Origin: Spirabiliibacterium mucosae
Lineage (GTDB): Bacteria > Pseudomonadota > Gammaproteobacteria > Enterobacterales > Pasteurellaceae
Length of the DNA: 64,000 nt
Direction: 5' to 3'
Assembly (NCBI RefSeq): GCF_014884965.1
Contig: NZ_JABTBO010000011.1
Span: 1 to 64,000 of the forward strand
The position numbers were made by a program, and so were the translations under genes. This document shows, piece after piece, positions 37,564 to 47,794 of this stretch (position 1 is its first letter; each line of letters begins with the position of its first letter). Below the pieces are notes generated by a model, which saw only the letters and a program-made list of their open reading frames with translations, was not told the DNA's origin and made no database searches.

Positions 37564-39411
37564 CTAAATTGACAACTTGTTGATGCGTTTGCCGCCGTAG
37601 AGGAAGTTCACGATCGCGCGTGTTCCTGTAATGGCAGTAAACATGGAAATCGCCACACCCAACGAGAGCGTGATAGCAAAGCCTTTCACCGGCCCAGTGC
37701 CCACCGCATACAGGATAAGTGCGGTCAAGATGGTGGTTAAGTTGGCATCAAAAATGCTTGAAAACGCGCCTTTGTAACCCTCATCAATGGCTTGTTGCAC
37801 GGTGCGGCCATTGCGGATTTCTTCTTTGATCCTCTCAAAGATCAGCACGTTGGCGTCCACCGACATCCCAACGGCGAGCACGATCCCCGCAATCCCTGGC
37901 ATGGTCAATGTCGCCCCAGGCAACAGTGACATCACCCCGATGAGCAACACAATGTTGAGCACTAGCGCCACATCGGCAATCAAGCCGAATTTGCGGTAAA
38001 CCACCACCATAAACAGCACCACGATCGCCAAGCCCCAAATGCTGGCATCCATCCCTTGGGCGATGTTTTGTTTACCCAGTGACGGGCCGATGGTGCGCTC
38101 TTCCACAATTTGGATTGGCGCAATCAAGGCCCCTGCGCGCAGCAGCACGGAGAGGTTGAGTGCCTCCGCTGGGCTGTCGATGCCCGAGATGCGGAAATGG
38201 TTGCCTAAGCGGTCTTGAATGGTGGCGATGTTGATCACTTCATCGTGTTTTTCCAAAATCGGATGGCCTTTGTCGTCCACTTTGCCGCTGTCTTTATATT
38301 CGCTGTAAAGGGTCGCCATTGGCTTGCCGATGGCATCGCGCGTGGCGGCCGCCATCATGTTGCCGCCTTCACTGTCGAGTGAAATATTCACCTCTGGGCG
38401 GCCGGTGTTGCCGTCGCTGCCTGAGGTGGCACCAGTGATGTGTTCACCGCCTAAAATCACGCGGCGATACAGCACCACAGGGTTGCCGTTGCGGTCGAGT
38501 TTGACCTCAGAATCCGACGGCACCAAGCCTTTGGCCGCCGCGGTTAAATCCGCCCCTTGATTGACCATGCGGAACTCAAGCGTGGCGGTCGCGCCCAAAA
38601 TTTCTTTTGCGCGCGCAGTGTCTTGCACCCCAGGCAATTCAATGACGATGCGCTCTGCCCCTTGGCGCTGCACCACAGGTTCAGCTACACCGAGCTCTTC
38701 CACCCGTTTGCGCAAAATCGTCAAGTTCTGCTCAATGGCGTGCTCACGCACCTTCGCCAGCTCCGCCTCGGACATGCCGACCGTCAACACGTTGGCGTCT
38801 TGGCGGATTTCCAAGGTTGGGTCAATTTTGTTGACAATGCGCTTGGCCTCTCCGATTTGGTTTTCGTCCGCCAGCGTGATCACCGTGGCATAGCCCTCGC
38901 CTGAGCGAATGTTGCTGTACCGCACTTTGGCTTTGCGCAAGTCGGTACGCAGGTTGTCTTCACGCTGGGTTTCAATTTTCTCGAGCGCCGAGCTCATGTC
39001 CACTTGCATTAAAAAGCGCACGCCGCCACGCAAATCCAGCCCCAATTTCATCGGGCTGCCACCAATGTCGGTGAGCCATTTCGGGGTTGCCGGCGCCAAG
39101 TTGAGCGCCACAGAATAGCCGTCGCCCAAGCCTTCAGCGAGTTTGTCTTTGGCTAATAATTGCTCATCGGTGCTGGAAAATTTTGCCAACACGGAGCCTT
39201 CTTTCAAGGCAACGGATTTGGCGACAAGGTTGTTTTGCGCGAGGATGGACTCCACGTCTTTGTAGGTTTGTTCGGTGGCTTGGTGCCCGCGGGTGCCAGA
39301 AACTTGCACCGCAGGATCTTCACCATAAAGATTTGGAAGGGCATATAAAATGCCAATGGCGACCAAAATGATCACCATTAGGTTCTTCCATAAAGGAAAG
39401 CGATTTAACAC
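37564..39411 (-). CDS. secD: Protein translocase subunit SecD
   Basis: SecD carries a large periplasmic domain that grips the emerging chain and an RND-type membrane core. The 615-residue product (E. coli SecD 615) starts [19 protein letters not shown], has [36 protein letters not shown], and [18 protein letters not shown] in the membrane core. A GTG at 39411 is the start with GGAGCAAC upstream. It sits between yajC and secF, and all three act together in the Sec holo-translocon. Confidence 0.97.
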   Translation of the reverse strand: MLNRFPLWKNLMVIILVAIGILYALPNLYGEDPAVQVSGTRGHQATEQTYKDVESILAQNNLVAKSVALKEGSVLAKFSSTDEQLLAKDKLAEGLGDGYSVALNLAPATPKWLTDIGGSPMKLGLDLRGGVRFLMQVDMSSALEKIETQREDNLRTDLRKAKVRYSNIRSGEGYATVITLADENQIGEAKRIVNKIDPTLEIRQDANVLTVGMSEAELAKVREHAIEQNLTILRKRVEELGVAEPVVQRQGAERIVIELPGVQDTARAKEILGATATLEFRMVNQGADLTAAAKGLVPSDSEVKLDRNGNPVVLYRRVILGGEHITGATSGSDGNTGRPEVNISLDSEGGNMMAAATRDAIGKPMATLYSEYKDSGKVDDKGHPILEKHDEVINIATIQDRLGNHFRISGIDSPAEALNLSVLLRAGALIAPIQIVEERTIGPSLGKQNIAQGMDASIWGLAIVVLFMVVVYRKFGLIADVALVLNIVLLIGVMSLLPGATLTMPGIAGIVLAVGMSVDANVLIFERIKEEIRNGRTVQQAIDEGYKGAFSSIFDANLTTILTALILYAVGTGPVKGFAITLSLGVAISMFTAITGTRAIVNFLYGGKRINKLSI

Positions 39412-39435
39412 AATGTTGCTCCAGTGTGTATTGAA

Positions 39436-39735
39436 TTAGAGGGATTTCATAGATCCTTTTGGTAACACGGCCACCACGAAATCTTTTTTGATGGTCACTT
39501 CAGTGCTGTCGTTGAGGGCAATCACGATGTAGTCGTTTTCTGCAGACACTTTAGTCACTTTGCCAAGCAGGCCGCCTGAGGTTAACACTTCTTCCCCTTT
39601 TGCAAGAGAATTCATCAAGTTGCGATGTTCTTTGTTACGTTTCGCTTGTGGGCGATAGATCATAAAATAGAAAATCAAGGCAAAGATAACCAAGATAAAA
39701 ATCATCTGAATGCCGCCGCCTGCTTGTTGGTCCAT
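39436..39735 (-). CDS. yajC: Preprotein translocase accessory subunit YajC
   Basis: YajC is a single-helix inner-membrane partner of SecDF. The 99-residue product has the helix IQMIFILVIFALIFYFMIYR followed by the family RPQAKRNKEHRNLMNSL, GEEVLTSGGLLGKV and VIALNDSTEVTIKKDFVVAV. Length is close to E. coli YajC (110). AAGGATT precedes the ATG. A USS hairpin upstream separates it from tgt, so yajC-secD-secF may have its own promoter. Confidence 0.95.
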   Translation of the reverse strand: MDQQAGGGIQMIFILVIFALIFYFMIYRPQAKRNKEHRNLMNSLAKGEEVLTSGGLLGKVTKVSAENDYIVIALNDSTEVTIKKDFVVAVLPKGSMKSL

Positions 39736-39828
39736 AAATTAATCCTTCTTGTCTGTAAGTGAATAAAATTGCGCTATAAAAATAGCATAAAATCGCAATA
39801 AAGTGAAAAAATCTTGCGGAAAATTCAC

Positions 39829-39851
39829 AAAGTGCGGTCAAACCGCACTTT
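39829..39851. terminator. USS hairpin between tgt and yajC
   Basis: AAAGTGCGGT (39829-39838) and ACCGCACTTT (39842-39851) with a 3-nt loop, 11 bases after the tgt stop and about 94 before yajC. It should reduce read-through from queA-tgt into the sec genes. Confidence 0.78.
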
Positions 39852-39862
39852 TCGCTTAAAAA

Positions 39863-41050
<1,188 letters not shown>

Positions 41051-42133
41051 TTAATCTAACCCGTGCACATCAGGGTTTTTGGTGATAAACATCGCATCAC
41101 CGTAACTAAAAAAGCGATAGCGCTCTGCCACCGCACTTTGATAGGCCGCCATGGTGTGGCGAAAGCCCGCAAAGGCACTGACCAACATCACCAGCGTGGA
41201 TTGCGGCAGGTGGAAGTTGGTGATCAGCGCATCGGTGACATAAAACGGCTTGCCAGGGTAGAGAAAAATCGACGTGTCGGAGAAAAACGGTTCAAGCAAC
41301 TGCGTAGAACCAGCTGCTTTAGCCGCCTGCGCCGCACTTTCAATCGAGCGCACCGAGGTGGTGCCCACCGCAATCACGCGCTTGCCCGCCGCTTTGGTGG
41401 CCAAAATGGCGTCAACCGCACTTTGCGTCACCTCGACATATTCCGCGTGCATATGGTGGTCTTCAATGTTGTCAACCCGCACCGGCTGAAAGGTGCCCGC
41501 GCCGACGTGCAAGGTGACAAACACCATCTTCACGCCTTTTTCACGCAGTTTATCGAGCAACGGCTTGTCAAAATGCAACCCCGCGGTTGGTGCAGCCACC
41601 GCGCCAGGCACTTTGTTGTAAACGGTTTGATAACGCTCTTGGTCAAGCGCCTCATCAGGGCGGTCGATATACGGCGGCAGCGGGATGTGGCCGGCGCGTT
41701 GCAACACGTCAAGTAGCGGCTCGTCGCACTCAAGCTCAAACAGCGCATCCTCGCGCCCTGTCATGCGCAGCGCAATGCCCGCGCCTTCGCCGAGCTTGTC
41801 TTCACCAACAACCAGCACGCTGCCCGCTTTGGGGGATTTCGACGCGCGCACATGGGCCAAACATTGGGTTGGCGAGAGCAGCCGCTCGAGCAAAATCTCA
41901 ATTTTGCCGCCGCTTTCTTTGCGGCCATAAAGCCGCGCAGGAATCACGCGCGTGTTGTTGAACACCAGCAGATCGCCTGGGTTGATTTTATCCAACACGT
42001 CGGCAAAATGGCGGTGCTCAATCGCGCCGGTTATGCCGTCTAAACACATCAGCCGGCTGCTGGTGCGCTCAGGCTTGGGGTAGCGCGCAATCAGCTCGTC
42101 GGGCAATGAAAAATCAAAATCAGAAACTCGCAT
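41051..42133 (-). CDS. queA: S-adenosylmethionine:tRNA ribosyltransferase-isomerase
   Basis: QueA adds an epoxy-cyclopentandiol group from SAM to preQ1 in tRNA, giving epoxyqueuosine. The 360-residue product has the family start [54 protein letters not shown] and [21 protein letters not shown] shown in part ([15 protein letters not shown]). E. coli QueA is 356 residues. It leads the queA-tgt-yajC-secDF cluster, the same order as in E. coli. Confidence 0.97.
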   Translation of the reverse strand: MRVSDFDFSLPDELIARYPKPERTSSRLMCLDGITGAIEHRHFADVLDKINPGDLLVFNNTRVIPARLYGRKESGGKIEILLERLLSPTQCLAHVRASKSPKAGSVLVVGEDKLGEGAGIALRMTGREDALFELECDEPLLDVLQRAGHIPLPPYIDRPDEALDQERYQTVYNKVPGAVAAPTAGLHFDKPLLDKLREKGVKMVFVTLHVGAGTFQPVRVDNIEDHHMHAEYVEVTQSAVDAILATKAAGKRVIAVGTTSVRSIESAAQAAKAAGSTQLLEPFFSDTSIFLYPGKPFYVTDALITNFHLPQSTLVMLVSAFAGFRHTMAAYQSAVAERYRFFSYGDAMFITKNPDVHGLD

Positions 42134-42191
42134 CTTTTCACCTTGTTAAAATAAGCCGTACAGTTTAATCCCGCCGCCGGTGTTAGGCAAG

Positions 42192-45100
42192 CTAAACCGC
42201 ACTTTCGCTCAAACTTTCCCGCATCAGCGCAAACCATGCTTGCTCCGTGGTGTCAAGTGCGGTTTTGTCTTCATCGCTGAAGGTTTGCTGCGCCAGCACG
42301 CGCGCCCAATACGGATTGCCCGCCAGCGCATCAAAAGCCGCTGTGATGCGCTCCACCGGCGTTGGTGGCGTTTTAGACGAATTTTTATTGCGATTGATCA
42401 ACCATTGCTCCACCAGCACCTCATTCGGCAGCGGCAACACGGTGTGCTGAGCTTGCTTGAACGCGGTGAGATAACGCGTTAACGCCGCCAATGCCTGCGT
42501 GCTCTCCACTGGCGCAAAGTGCAAGCATTCCACTTTCTCGCCTTTGTCTGGATCAAAAGCATAGAACAGCGAGGCTGCGCTGAGCGCGTTTTGCGCGCAC
42601 AAAATCAAATGCTGCAACCACACGTTGAGGCAATCTTTGCTGCGCAATTTGCCCGCGCGCCAGTGGACGAATTGCCCGTCAAAAAGCGGGCCGAGCGTGC
42701 CTTCAAGCACCACATCCCCAAGTGTCAGGCTAAACGGGCGCATTTGTGGCGTTTGCGCAAGATAAGGCGCAATGGCCTGGGATAGCGGCAGCAATTTTTG
42801 GCGCTGGGCGGCACTTTCAAGCTCGGCAAACTGCGCACGCGGCAGCCGCCCTTGCAAGCGGCTTTGCTCCACGCGCGCATCCCACTGCTCGGCGGGCGTG
42901 TCGAGCAGCCCTCTGCGCAGGCCAAATTGCGTTAACGGATCGAGGGTGAAATTTTCGCAATCGCGCAGCAATTCAGCCCCTTTCGGCCAATACACACCCA
43001 ATTGACGGCGGAAGAAATACTCCAACGGGCTGGCAACAAACTCCGCCAAGCGCGTGAGCTCTAGGCGCTCGCGGCCCTCACCCTCCGTTGTGAGGGGCTG
43101 AAGAAACGGCGTGACCGCACTTTGTGGTTTAATCTGCCACTCCCGCGCAAACGTGCGGTTTTCGCCGTGAAAATTGCGCGGACTGAACGCCGTCATCGGC
43201 TGCTCACGCACAAGCGCACTGCCTGGCGGCTCGGCATAGTGGCGGATGTAATCCATCAACTGGCTGACCAGCACCGAAGGCTGACGGGGCGCGTGTTTAT
43301 CCAGCGTACGCCCAACATAGCTGATGTAGAGTTTTTGCTCAGCGGAAAGCAGCGCTTCTAAAAAGAGGTAGCGGTCGTCATCACGGCGCACACGGTCACC
43401 GGCGCGCGCGGCATATTGCATCAAATCAAAACTGCTCGGTGTGCTCGTGCGTGGGTAATCCCCCTCGTTCATGCCCAGCAGCGCCACCACTTTAAACGGA
43501 ATTGCGCGCATCGGCAGCAAAGTGCAAAAATTGAGTTTGCCGGTTAAAAAGTTAAACGCCAAGTCTTGCTCGTCGAGTTTGCCTTGCAAAAATTGCGCCA
43601 TCACCTTGGCACTCACGCGCTGCTCACTGGCTGGCAGCGCGCTGAATATCGCCTCAAGCTGATTAAATAGCCACTGCAACGTTGGCTGAGTTTGGCTGTT
43701 CTCGGCAAAAAAGTCCAAAATTAGCGATCGCAGCTGATCGTGCCAGTCATGCAGCCGCAAAACCGCACTTAAGCGTGACTGCCACGCGCCCAACGCCTCT
43801 AAAAATTCTGCCAATTTGCCACTTAATTGCGCGCTGAGCCCATAGCTTAAGCCAAACGGCATAATCGCCTGCCATGGGCCGTCTTCCTCACGCATGGTTG
43901 CGCCCAGCAGTATGCGTTTGAGCCCGGCTTGCCACGCGTTCCAGTTGTGCTCACCGCTGGCATCGTTTTCGCTTAAGCCGTAGCGGATATCGCAATTAAC
44001 CACCCACTGGCGCAAGGTGGCCAGCTCGGATTCGCTAATCCCAAAGCGCTCGCGCAATGCCGCCACATCCAGCAAAGTGAGCACCGCCTCGGCGCTAAAC
44101 TCACTGTCGGGCAGGCCGAGTAAAGTAAAGAGTGTGGCGATGATTTGGTCACTATTGCGCAAAGTGCGGTCGGCGATGGCATAAGGAATGTAGCGCGCAT
44201 CGCTGCTGTCGTAGTGGGCGAACACGGCGTGAATGTAGGGCACATAGCGCTCCACATCGGGCAGCATCACCACAATATCTTTCGGGGTGAGGGTGGGGTC
44301 TTGCTCAAAATAGCGCAGCAATTGCTGTTGCAGCACTTCCATCTCGCGCATAGGGCTGTGGCAGGCGTTGATGATAATGCTCTCGTCAACGCTCAAGTGC
44401 GGTTGGGCATCAAGCTGTAAAATCGCGTTTTGCACCTGGCCGAGCAGCTGCGTGCCGTTGTGTTCAATATAGCCCAGATCCTCACTGTGCGGGTGCTCGC
44501 TAAGCAGATTGAAAAAATCGCGCCCCATTTTGCCCCAGCTGGCCAACAGTGGGTGGCCAACCTCCGCCACTTCCGCCAACGCCGCGGCATTGGGATTGAC
44601 TTTGCCGCGCAGTTGCATGCGTTTGAAATGCGCCTCATCGATGATATCCCCCCAAAAATGCTCGCACGGGTTGGTGTAAAACACGTGCACCTCGGCGTGC
44701 TCGCCAATGGCTTGCAGCATTTGCCAAAAGCTCTCTGGCAGCGCGGCAATGCCGAACACAAACAGCCGCGCGGGGAGGTATTTCACCCGCCCTTGCGCAA
44801 GGGCTTGCAAATAGTGCTGGTGGAGCTCGGCGCGGTGCCAGGCGTGGCTTTCGCTTTGCGCTTGAATGCGCTCGACCAGCGCGCGCCACAGCACGCCTTG
44901 GGCGCGCACCGCACTTTGGATTTCATCCAACAATGCTGGGCTTGTGATGCCTTGCTCGTGCAACCGCTCGCGCAGCTGCGCGCTAACAGCGTCATCCTCC
45001 CCGCGCTGCCAGAGGGCAATCCAATCCATGCGATAAACCAAATATTGGTCAAACAAGCTCGCCAACATGTTGCACAGCCCAAAGCGCTTTTCGCCGTTGT

Positions 45101-45452
45101 CGTCCTCGCCGAGATAGGCGTTGAGTTGGCTCAGTTCAGGCTGATGGCGCTGATCATTGAGCACGTCCATCAAATGCCACACCATGGCATCACGGGTGAA
45201 GGCGTTGTGCTCGGGCACGTCATCGAGCGCGCGGTGGTATTGATTCCAAATAAAACTGGCCGGCAGCGGGAAGCTGATATTCGCGCTGATGCCCTGCGCG
45301 CGGGCAATGCTGAGCTTGAGCCACTGCGCCATGCCTTGGCTTTGCACCAAAATGCGTTCACTGTCAAACACATCGCCACACGGCGTTTGCAGCAAATTCA
45401 GCAGTTTGTCTTTGTGGAAGTTGAGATCGTTGGAAAAATAGAGATGTAACAC
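42192..45452 (-). CDS. recC: Exodeoxyribonuclease V gamma subunit RecC
   Basis: RecC is the non-catalytic part of RecBCD that recognises Chi and splits the duplex at a double-strand break. The 1086-residue product (E. coli RecC 1122) has the N-terminal ILVQSQGMAQWLKLSIARAQ, ISFPLPASFIWNQY, MLPDVERYVPYIHAVF and MNEGDYPRTSTPSSFDLM. I use the GTG at 45452 (LHLYFSNDL) with GGAGGG just before it; the upstream extension to 45503 is not family-like. The last codons (ESAV) come from an uptake signal. It follows comQ by 54 bases, as in H. influenzae, where recC lies after HI0938-HI0941. Several uptake signals lie inside the gene. Confidence 0.96.
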   Translation of the reverse strand: MLHLYFSNDLNFHKDKLLNLLQTPCGDVFDSERILVQSQGMAQWLKLSIARAQGISANISFPLPASFIWNQYHRALDDVPEHNAFTRDAMVWHLMDVLNDQRHQPELSQLNAYLGEDDNGEKRFGLCNMLASLFDQYLVYRMDWIALWQRGEDDAVSAQLRERLHEQGITSPALLDEIQSAVRAQGVLWRALVERIQAQSESHAWHRAELHQHYLQALAQGRVKYLPARLFVFGIAALPESFWQMLQAIGEHAEVHVFYTNPCEHFWGDIIDEAHFKRMQLRGKVNPNAAALAEVAEVGHPLLASWGKMGRDFFNLLSEHPHSEDLGYIEHNGTQLLGQVQNAILQLDAQPHLSVDESIIINACHSPMREMEVLQQQLLRYFEQDPTLTPKDIVVMLPDVERYVPYIHAVFAHYDSSDARYIPYAIADRTLRNSDQIIATLFTLLGLPDSEFSAEAVLTLLDVAALRERFGISESELATLRQWVVNCDIRYGLSENDASGEHNWNAWQAGLKRILLGATMREEDGPWQAIMPFGLSYGLSAQLSGKLAEFLEALGAWQSRLSAVLRLHDWHDQLRSLILDFFAENSQTQPTLQWLFNQLEAIFSALPASEQRVSAKVMAQFLQGKLDEQDLAFNFLTGKLNFCTLLPMRAIPFKVVALLGMNEGDYPRTSTPSSFDLMQYAARAGDRVRRDDDRYLFLEALLSAEQKLYISYVGRTLDKHAPRQPSVLVSQLMDYIRHYAEPPGSALVREQPMTAFSPRNFHGENRTFAREWQIKPQSAVTPFLQPLTTEGEGRERLELTRLAEFVASPLEYFFRRQLGVYWPKGAELLRDCENFTLDPLTQFGLRRGLLDTPAEQWDARVEQSRLQGRLPRAQFAELESAAQRQKLLPLSQAIAPYLAQTPQMRPFSLTLGDVVLEGTLGPLFDGQFVHWRAGKLRSKDCLNVWLQHLILCAQNALSAASLFYAFDPDKGEKVECLHFAPVESTQALAALTRYLTAFKQAQHTVLPLPNEVLVEQWLINRNKNSSKTPPTPVERITAAFDALAGNPYWARVLAQQTFSDEDKTALDTTEQAWFALMRESLSESAV

Positions 45453-45506
45453 GTGCCCTCCTATGCTAAGTGCTATTGTGAGGGAGTGTGCGTTGCGATG
45501 CAACTG

Positions 45507-45809
45507 TTATTGCGCGCCGAGTGTCACCTCGCCAAGTGGGTAGGCCACGGTGACGGTGGCCCCTTGACAGCGAACCTCAAACGCCACGCCGTTTAAGCGC
45601 AGATTGTGCTCGCAGCCGAGCTTCAAGCGCAGCCGCACTGTTTGATTATGCGCAATCAGCAACGCTTGCTGGCGCTGGAAGATGACCGCACTTTGCCTGT
45701 TTTGCCCCTGCTGCCAGTGGCTTAAGCTTATCACCAAAGTGGTGAACATCACCAATGCCAGCAACACGCCTATCAGGCTGCCGCCGGCTTTAAAGCGCGC
45801 TGAAATCAT
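45507..45809 (-). CDS. comQ: ComQ-like prepilin-type protein
   Basis: The 100-residue product has a short basic leader, a cut site GG-SLIGV and a hydrophobic helix SLIGVLLALVMFTTLVISL, the prepilin pattern, followed by a small polar domain with Cys pair (GCEHNL, VRCQGA). Position, size and order match the fourth gene of the H. influenzae competence operon HI0938-HI0941 (comNOPQ). The ATG at 45809 overlaps the end of comP by 20 bases. Such minor pseudopilins are thought to prime the DNA-uptake pilus. Confidence 0.8.
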   Translation of the reverse strand: MISARFKAGGSLIGVLLALVMFTTLVISLSHWQQGQNRQSAVIFQRQQALLIAHNQTVRLRLKLGCEHNLRLNGVAFEVRCQGATVTVAYPLGEVTLGAQ

Positions 45810-46441
45810 GCCAACTCCCCGACTCAATTTGCCAAAATCCGTGTTTATTAATTTGTGCCAGTGCCGCGTCAACATCGCGCACGACATCCACGTCAACGGT
45901 GATTGCCCCATCAGCAATCACCACGCCGCGCACCTGCCCGCGCCCTGCAATCACGCTGTTTTTTTTCTGCAAACACCACGCCTTCAATCGCCTCATCAAG
46001 CTGCCAGCGCGAGCCGGCTTTCAGCCACCAAATGCCGCGTGTTTGCAGGCGTTGGAAATGAAAACGCGTGGCCAGCTCCACCCAATAGCGCGCGGGCACG
46101 AGCTCAACCAAGTTGGTGAGCACGCCGTCAGTGAGCATCTCTGCACTTAAGTAGGGCAAAAAGCGGCACACTTGGCGGTGGGTGATGCGCCCATAGGCGT
46201 TGTGTTGGCTGCGCGCAAGGGCAAAGTGCGGTTTGCGCGCCTCACGGGCACTGGCGCACTCACGCGCATCGCGCTTGGCTTGGCGCTTGAGCTGGTAGTC
46301 CAGTTCAAAATAGCCCTGCTGCTGGGCAAGATGGGCGCGACGCTGGCCAAGCTGCAGCGCTTGGAATAACAACACCGCACTTAATAATGCGCCGATGACG
46401 GCAATCATGCCTAGCGCCACTGTGCCTTTGCGTACGTTCAT
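45790..46441 (-). pseudogene. comP: ComP-like competence protein, interrupted by a frameshift
   Basis: The first frame (from the ATG at 46441) has a short leader and hydrophobic segment MNVRKGTVALGMIAVIGALL, then a polar domain reaching WWLKAGSRWQLDEAIEGVVF. After the A8 run at 45959-45966 (T8 on the plus strand) it becomes unrelated and stops at 45911. The expected rest continues in another frame as NSVIAGRGQVRGVVIADGA and ends HGFWQIESGSWHDFSAL at 45790. Removing one A (A8 to A7) joins them into about 216 residues. This is the third gene of the comNOPQ operon (HI0940-like). An A8 tract is also a place where RNA polymerase may slip and restore the frame. Confidence 0.78.
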
Positions 46442-47166
46442 TTCAGTTGGTTCTCAATTGGGATGACGACCGCACTTTGGTAGGTAATGTGCCGCCAGCG
46501 TTTGGCCTTGTAGCGCCCTGCAATCTCAACGCGCAGCGCACGGTTGGGCACCAGCCAGGCAAAGTTCAGCCGCGTGATTTGGTAGGTGGCGCTGTCCATC
46601 AAATCGCCCCAGCCTTTGGTGTTGCAGCCTGCGCGGGAAAGATATTCCTGACATTGCGCCGACGTGCAGTTCTGCTGAGTGCCACGCTTGTACATAATGC
46701 GCGTTTCCACCATTTTGCTGTTTAAGCGGTAGCCCAACAGCTCGGTTTGAATCTCCAACGTGCGGTTGCGCCCGCCTTGGGTGCAAAGTTTGTCATGGCG
46801 CGTGCCAATGCAGCCACTTTGGTCTAAGTCATACCAAAATAAAAAGCAGCTATTATCTGGCGCCCGATTCGCTTGTGTAATCACGCCTGAACGCGTGGCA
46901 TCGCCACTGATGAAATCGGCGTTGGAAACACTCACCTGCTCAAAGGCGGCATAGCCACTGCGGGCGATGTCTTTGGCCATCAAGTTCAGCACGCGGTGAA
47001 TTTCACTTTGCAGCTGCAGGCGTTTGTTGGCCAGCTGCTGGGCATTAAGCGTGCGGGTGAAAAAACTGACTAGTAGCAGCATCAGCGCGCTGCTGATCGC
47101 CACGCTGACCATCACTTCAATCAAGCTAAAGCCACGGCGGGCGCGCAGGTGTCGCTTAGTTATCAT
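46438..47166 (-). CDS. comO: ComO-like prepilin-type protein
   Basis: The product (242 residues from 47166) has the type IV pilin/pseudopilin start: basic leader, G12 then FSLIEVMVSVAISSALMLLL, with the conserved Glu five residues after the cut. The rest is a PilW-like domain with several Cys residues (CFLFWYDLDQSGC, QQNCTSAQCQEYL). It is the second gene of the comNOPQ operon (HI0939-like). The start at 47166 overlaps comN by 11 bases; a GTG four codons earlier is also possible. Its stop overlaps the comP start by 4 bases. Confidence 0.85.
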   Translation of the reverse strand: MITKRHLRARRGFSLIEVMVSVAISSALMLLLVSFFTRTLNAQQLANKRLQLQSEIHRVLNLMAKDIARSGYAAFEQVSVSNADFISGDATRSGVITQANRAPDNSCFLFWYDLDQSGCIGTRHDKLCTQGGRNRTLEIQTELLGYRLNSKMVETRIMYKRGTQQNCTSAQCQEYLSRAGCNTKGWGDLMDSATYQITRLNFAWLVPNRALRVEIAGRYKAKRWRHITYQSAVVIPIENQLK

Positions 47167-47674
47167 AGACACAAGCACTCAAGGATTGATTGTCTTTAAT
47201 GCGCAGGCTGCCGACATTAAAAAGCGAAAAAATCGACCGCACTTTGCCAGCTTGCAGCACAAAACAGGCTGACGAAAAAGTGTCGCGAATGCCATTAATG
47301 CGGGAGATCTCGCGTGGATAGTATTTTTTGCTGACAATGCGCGTTTGCTCAAATTGGGGGTAATAAAATTGCGCCTGGGTGTGCGCGGGGCAATGCTGCG
47401 GAGCAAAGCAGTCACACAGCGTGTCATCTTTAATTTGCAGGCTCACACACCACTGGGATTTGTCGGCCTTGCGCTGAATCAGTAAAAACCAAATTTCATT
47501 GCTGTTTTGCGCTTTGATTTGGCCGTAACGCAAAAATTGAAATAGCCCTTGCTGCTCGAGCGCAAGTTGATAGTGCGCGCTCAAGCGCTGTGCACTGGGC
47601 GTGGCGAGTGCGGCGATGATGCCAATGAGGCTGACCACCAGCAGCATTTCAATCAGTGTGAATCCTTTTGCCAT
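47156..47674 (-). CDS. comN: ComN-like prepilin-type protein
   Basis: The 172-residue product begins MAKG, cut before FTLIEMLLVVSLIGIIAALA, a textbook prepilin N terminus with Glu at position 5 of the mature protein, followed by a GspH/FimT-like domain. It is the first gene of the operon comN-comO-comP-comQ-recC, matching HI0938 in H. influenzae. In that species the operon belongs to the Sxy(TfoX)/CRP competence regulon. AAGGAG precedes the ATG and a CRP-S-like site lies 64 bases upstream. Confidence 0.88.
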   Translation of the reverse strand: MAKGFTLIEMLLVVSLIGIIAALATPSAQRLSAHYQLALEQQGLFQFLRYGQIKAQNSNEIWFLLIQRKADKSQWCVSLQIKDDTLCDCFAPQHCPAHTQAQFYYPQFEQTRIVSKKYYPREISRINGIRDTFSSACFVLQAGKVRSIFSLFNVGSLRIKDNQSLSACVYDN

Positions 47675-47737
47675 GGCTGCTCCTTTTTTGCGCCCATGGT
47701 AGCAAGCCCAAAGCGCGCCGCAAGCAGCAACGTGCGG

Positions 47738-47759
47738 TTTTACGACCGCGATCGAAAAA
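47738..47759 (-). promoter_or_regulatory. Candidate CRP-S (competence regulatory) site of comNOPQ
   Basis: On the minus strand this 22-base site reads TTTTTCGATC then GCGGTCGTAAAA. It matches 17 of 22 positions of the H. influenzae CRP-S consensus TTTTGCGATC-TA-GATCGCAAAA, including T in place of G in the left core and the AAAA end. It is centred about 74 bases from the comN ATG, which fits a site near -41 with a leader of about 33 bases. Confidence 0.7.
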
Positions 47760-47776
47760 GGGGCTAAAAAGCCCCT
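47755..47776 (-). terminator. Rho-independent terminator of murP
   Basis: On the minus strand AGGGGC pairs with GCCCCT (47759-47764 with 47771-47776) around a 6-base loop, followed by TTTTT. It is 18 bases after the murP stop, and its T tract is the same DNA as the left end of the CRP-S-like site. Confidence 0.85.
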
Positions 47777-47794
47777 GTGTGTTACTCGGTTAAA

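Noticed and set aside
44430-45449. A 339-codon open frame on the plus strand opposite recC
   Set aside because: It lies wholly antisense to recC, has no ribosome site or family-like motifs, and is the kind of shadow frame common in GC-rich codon usage.
47689-47704. A second CRP-S-like motif (TGCGC-N6-TAGCA) just before comN
   Set aside because: It abuts the comN ribosome site, leaving no room for a promoter downstream; the site at 47738-47759 matches better and is well placed.
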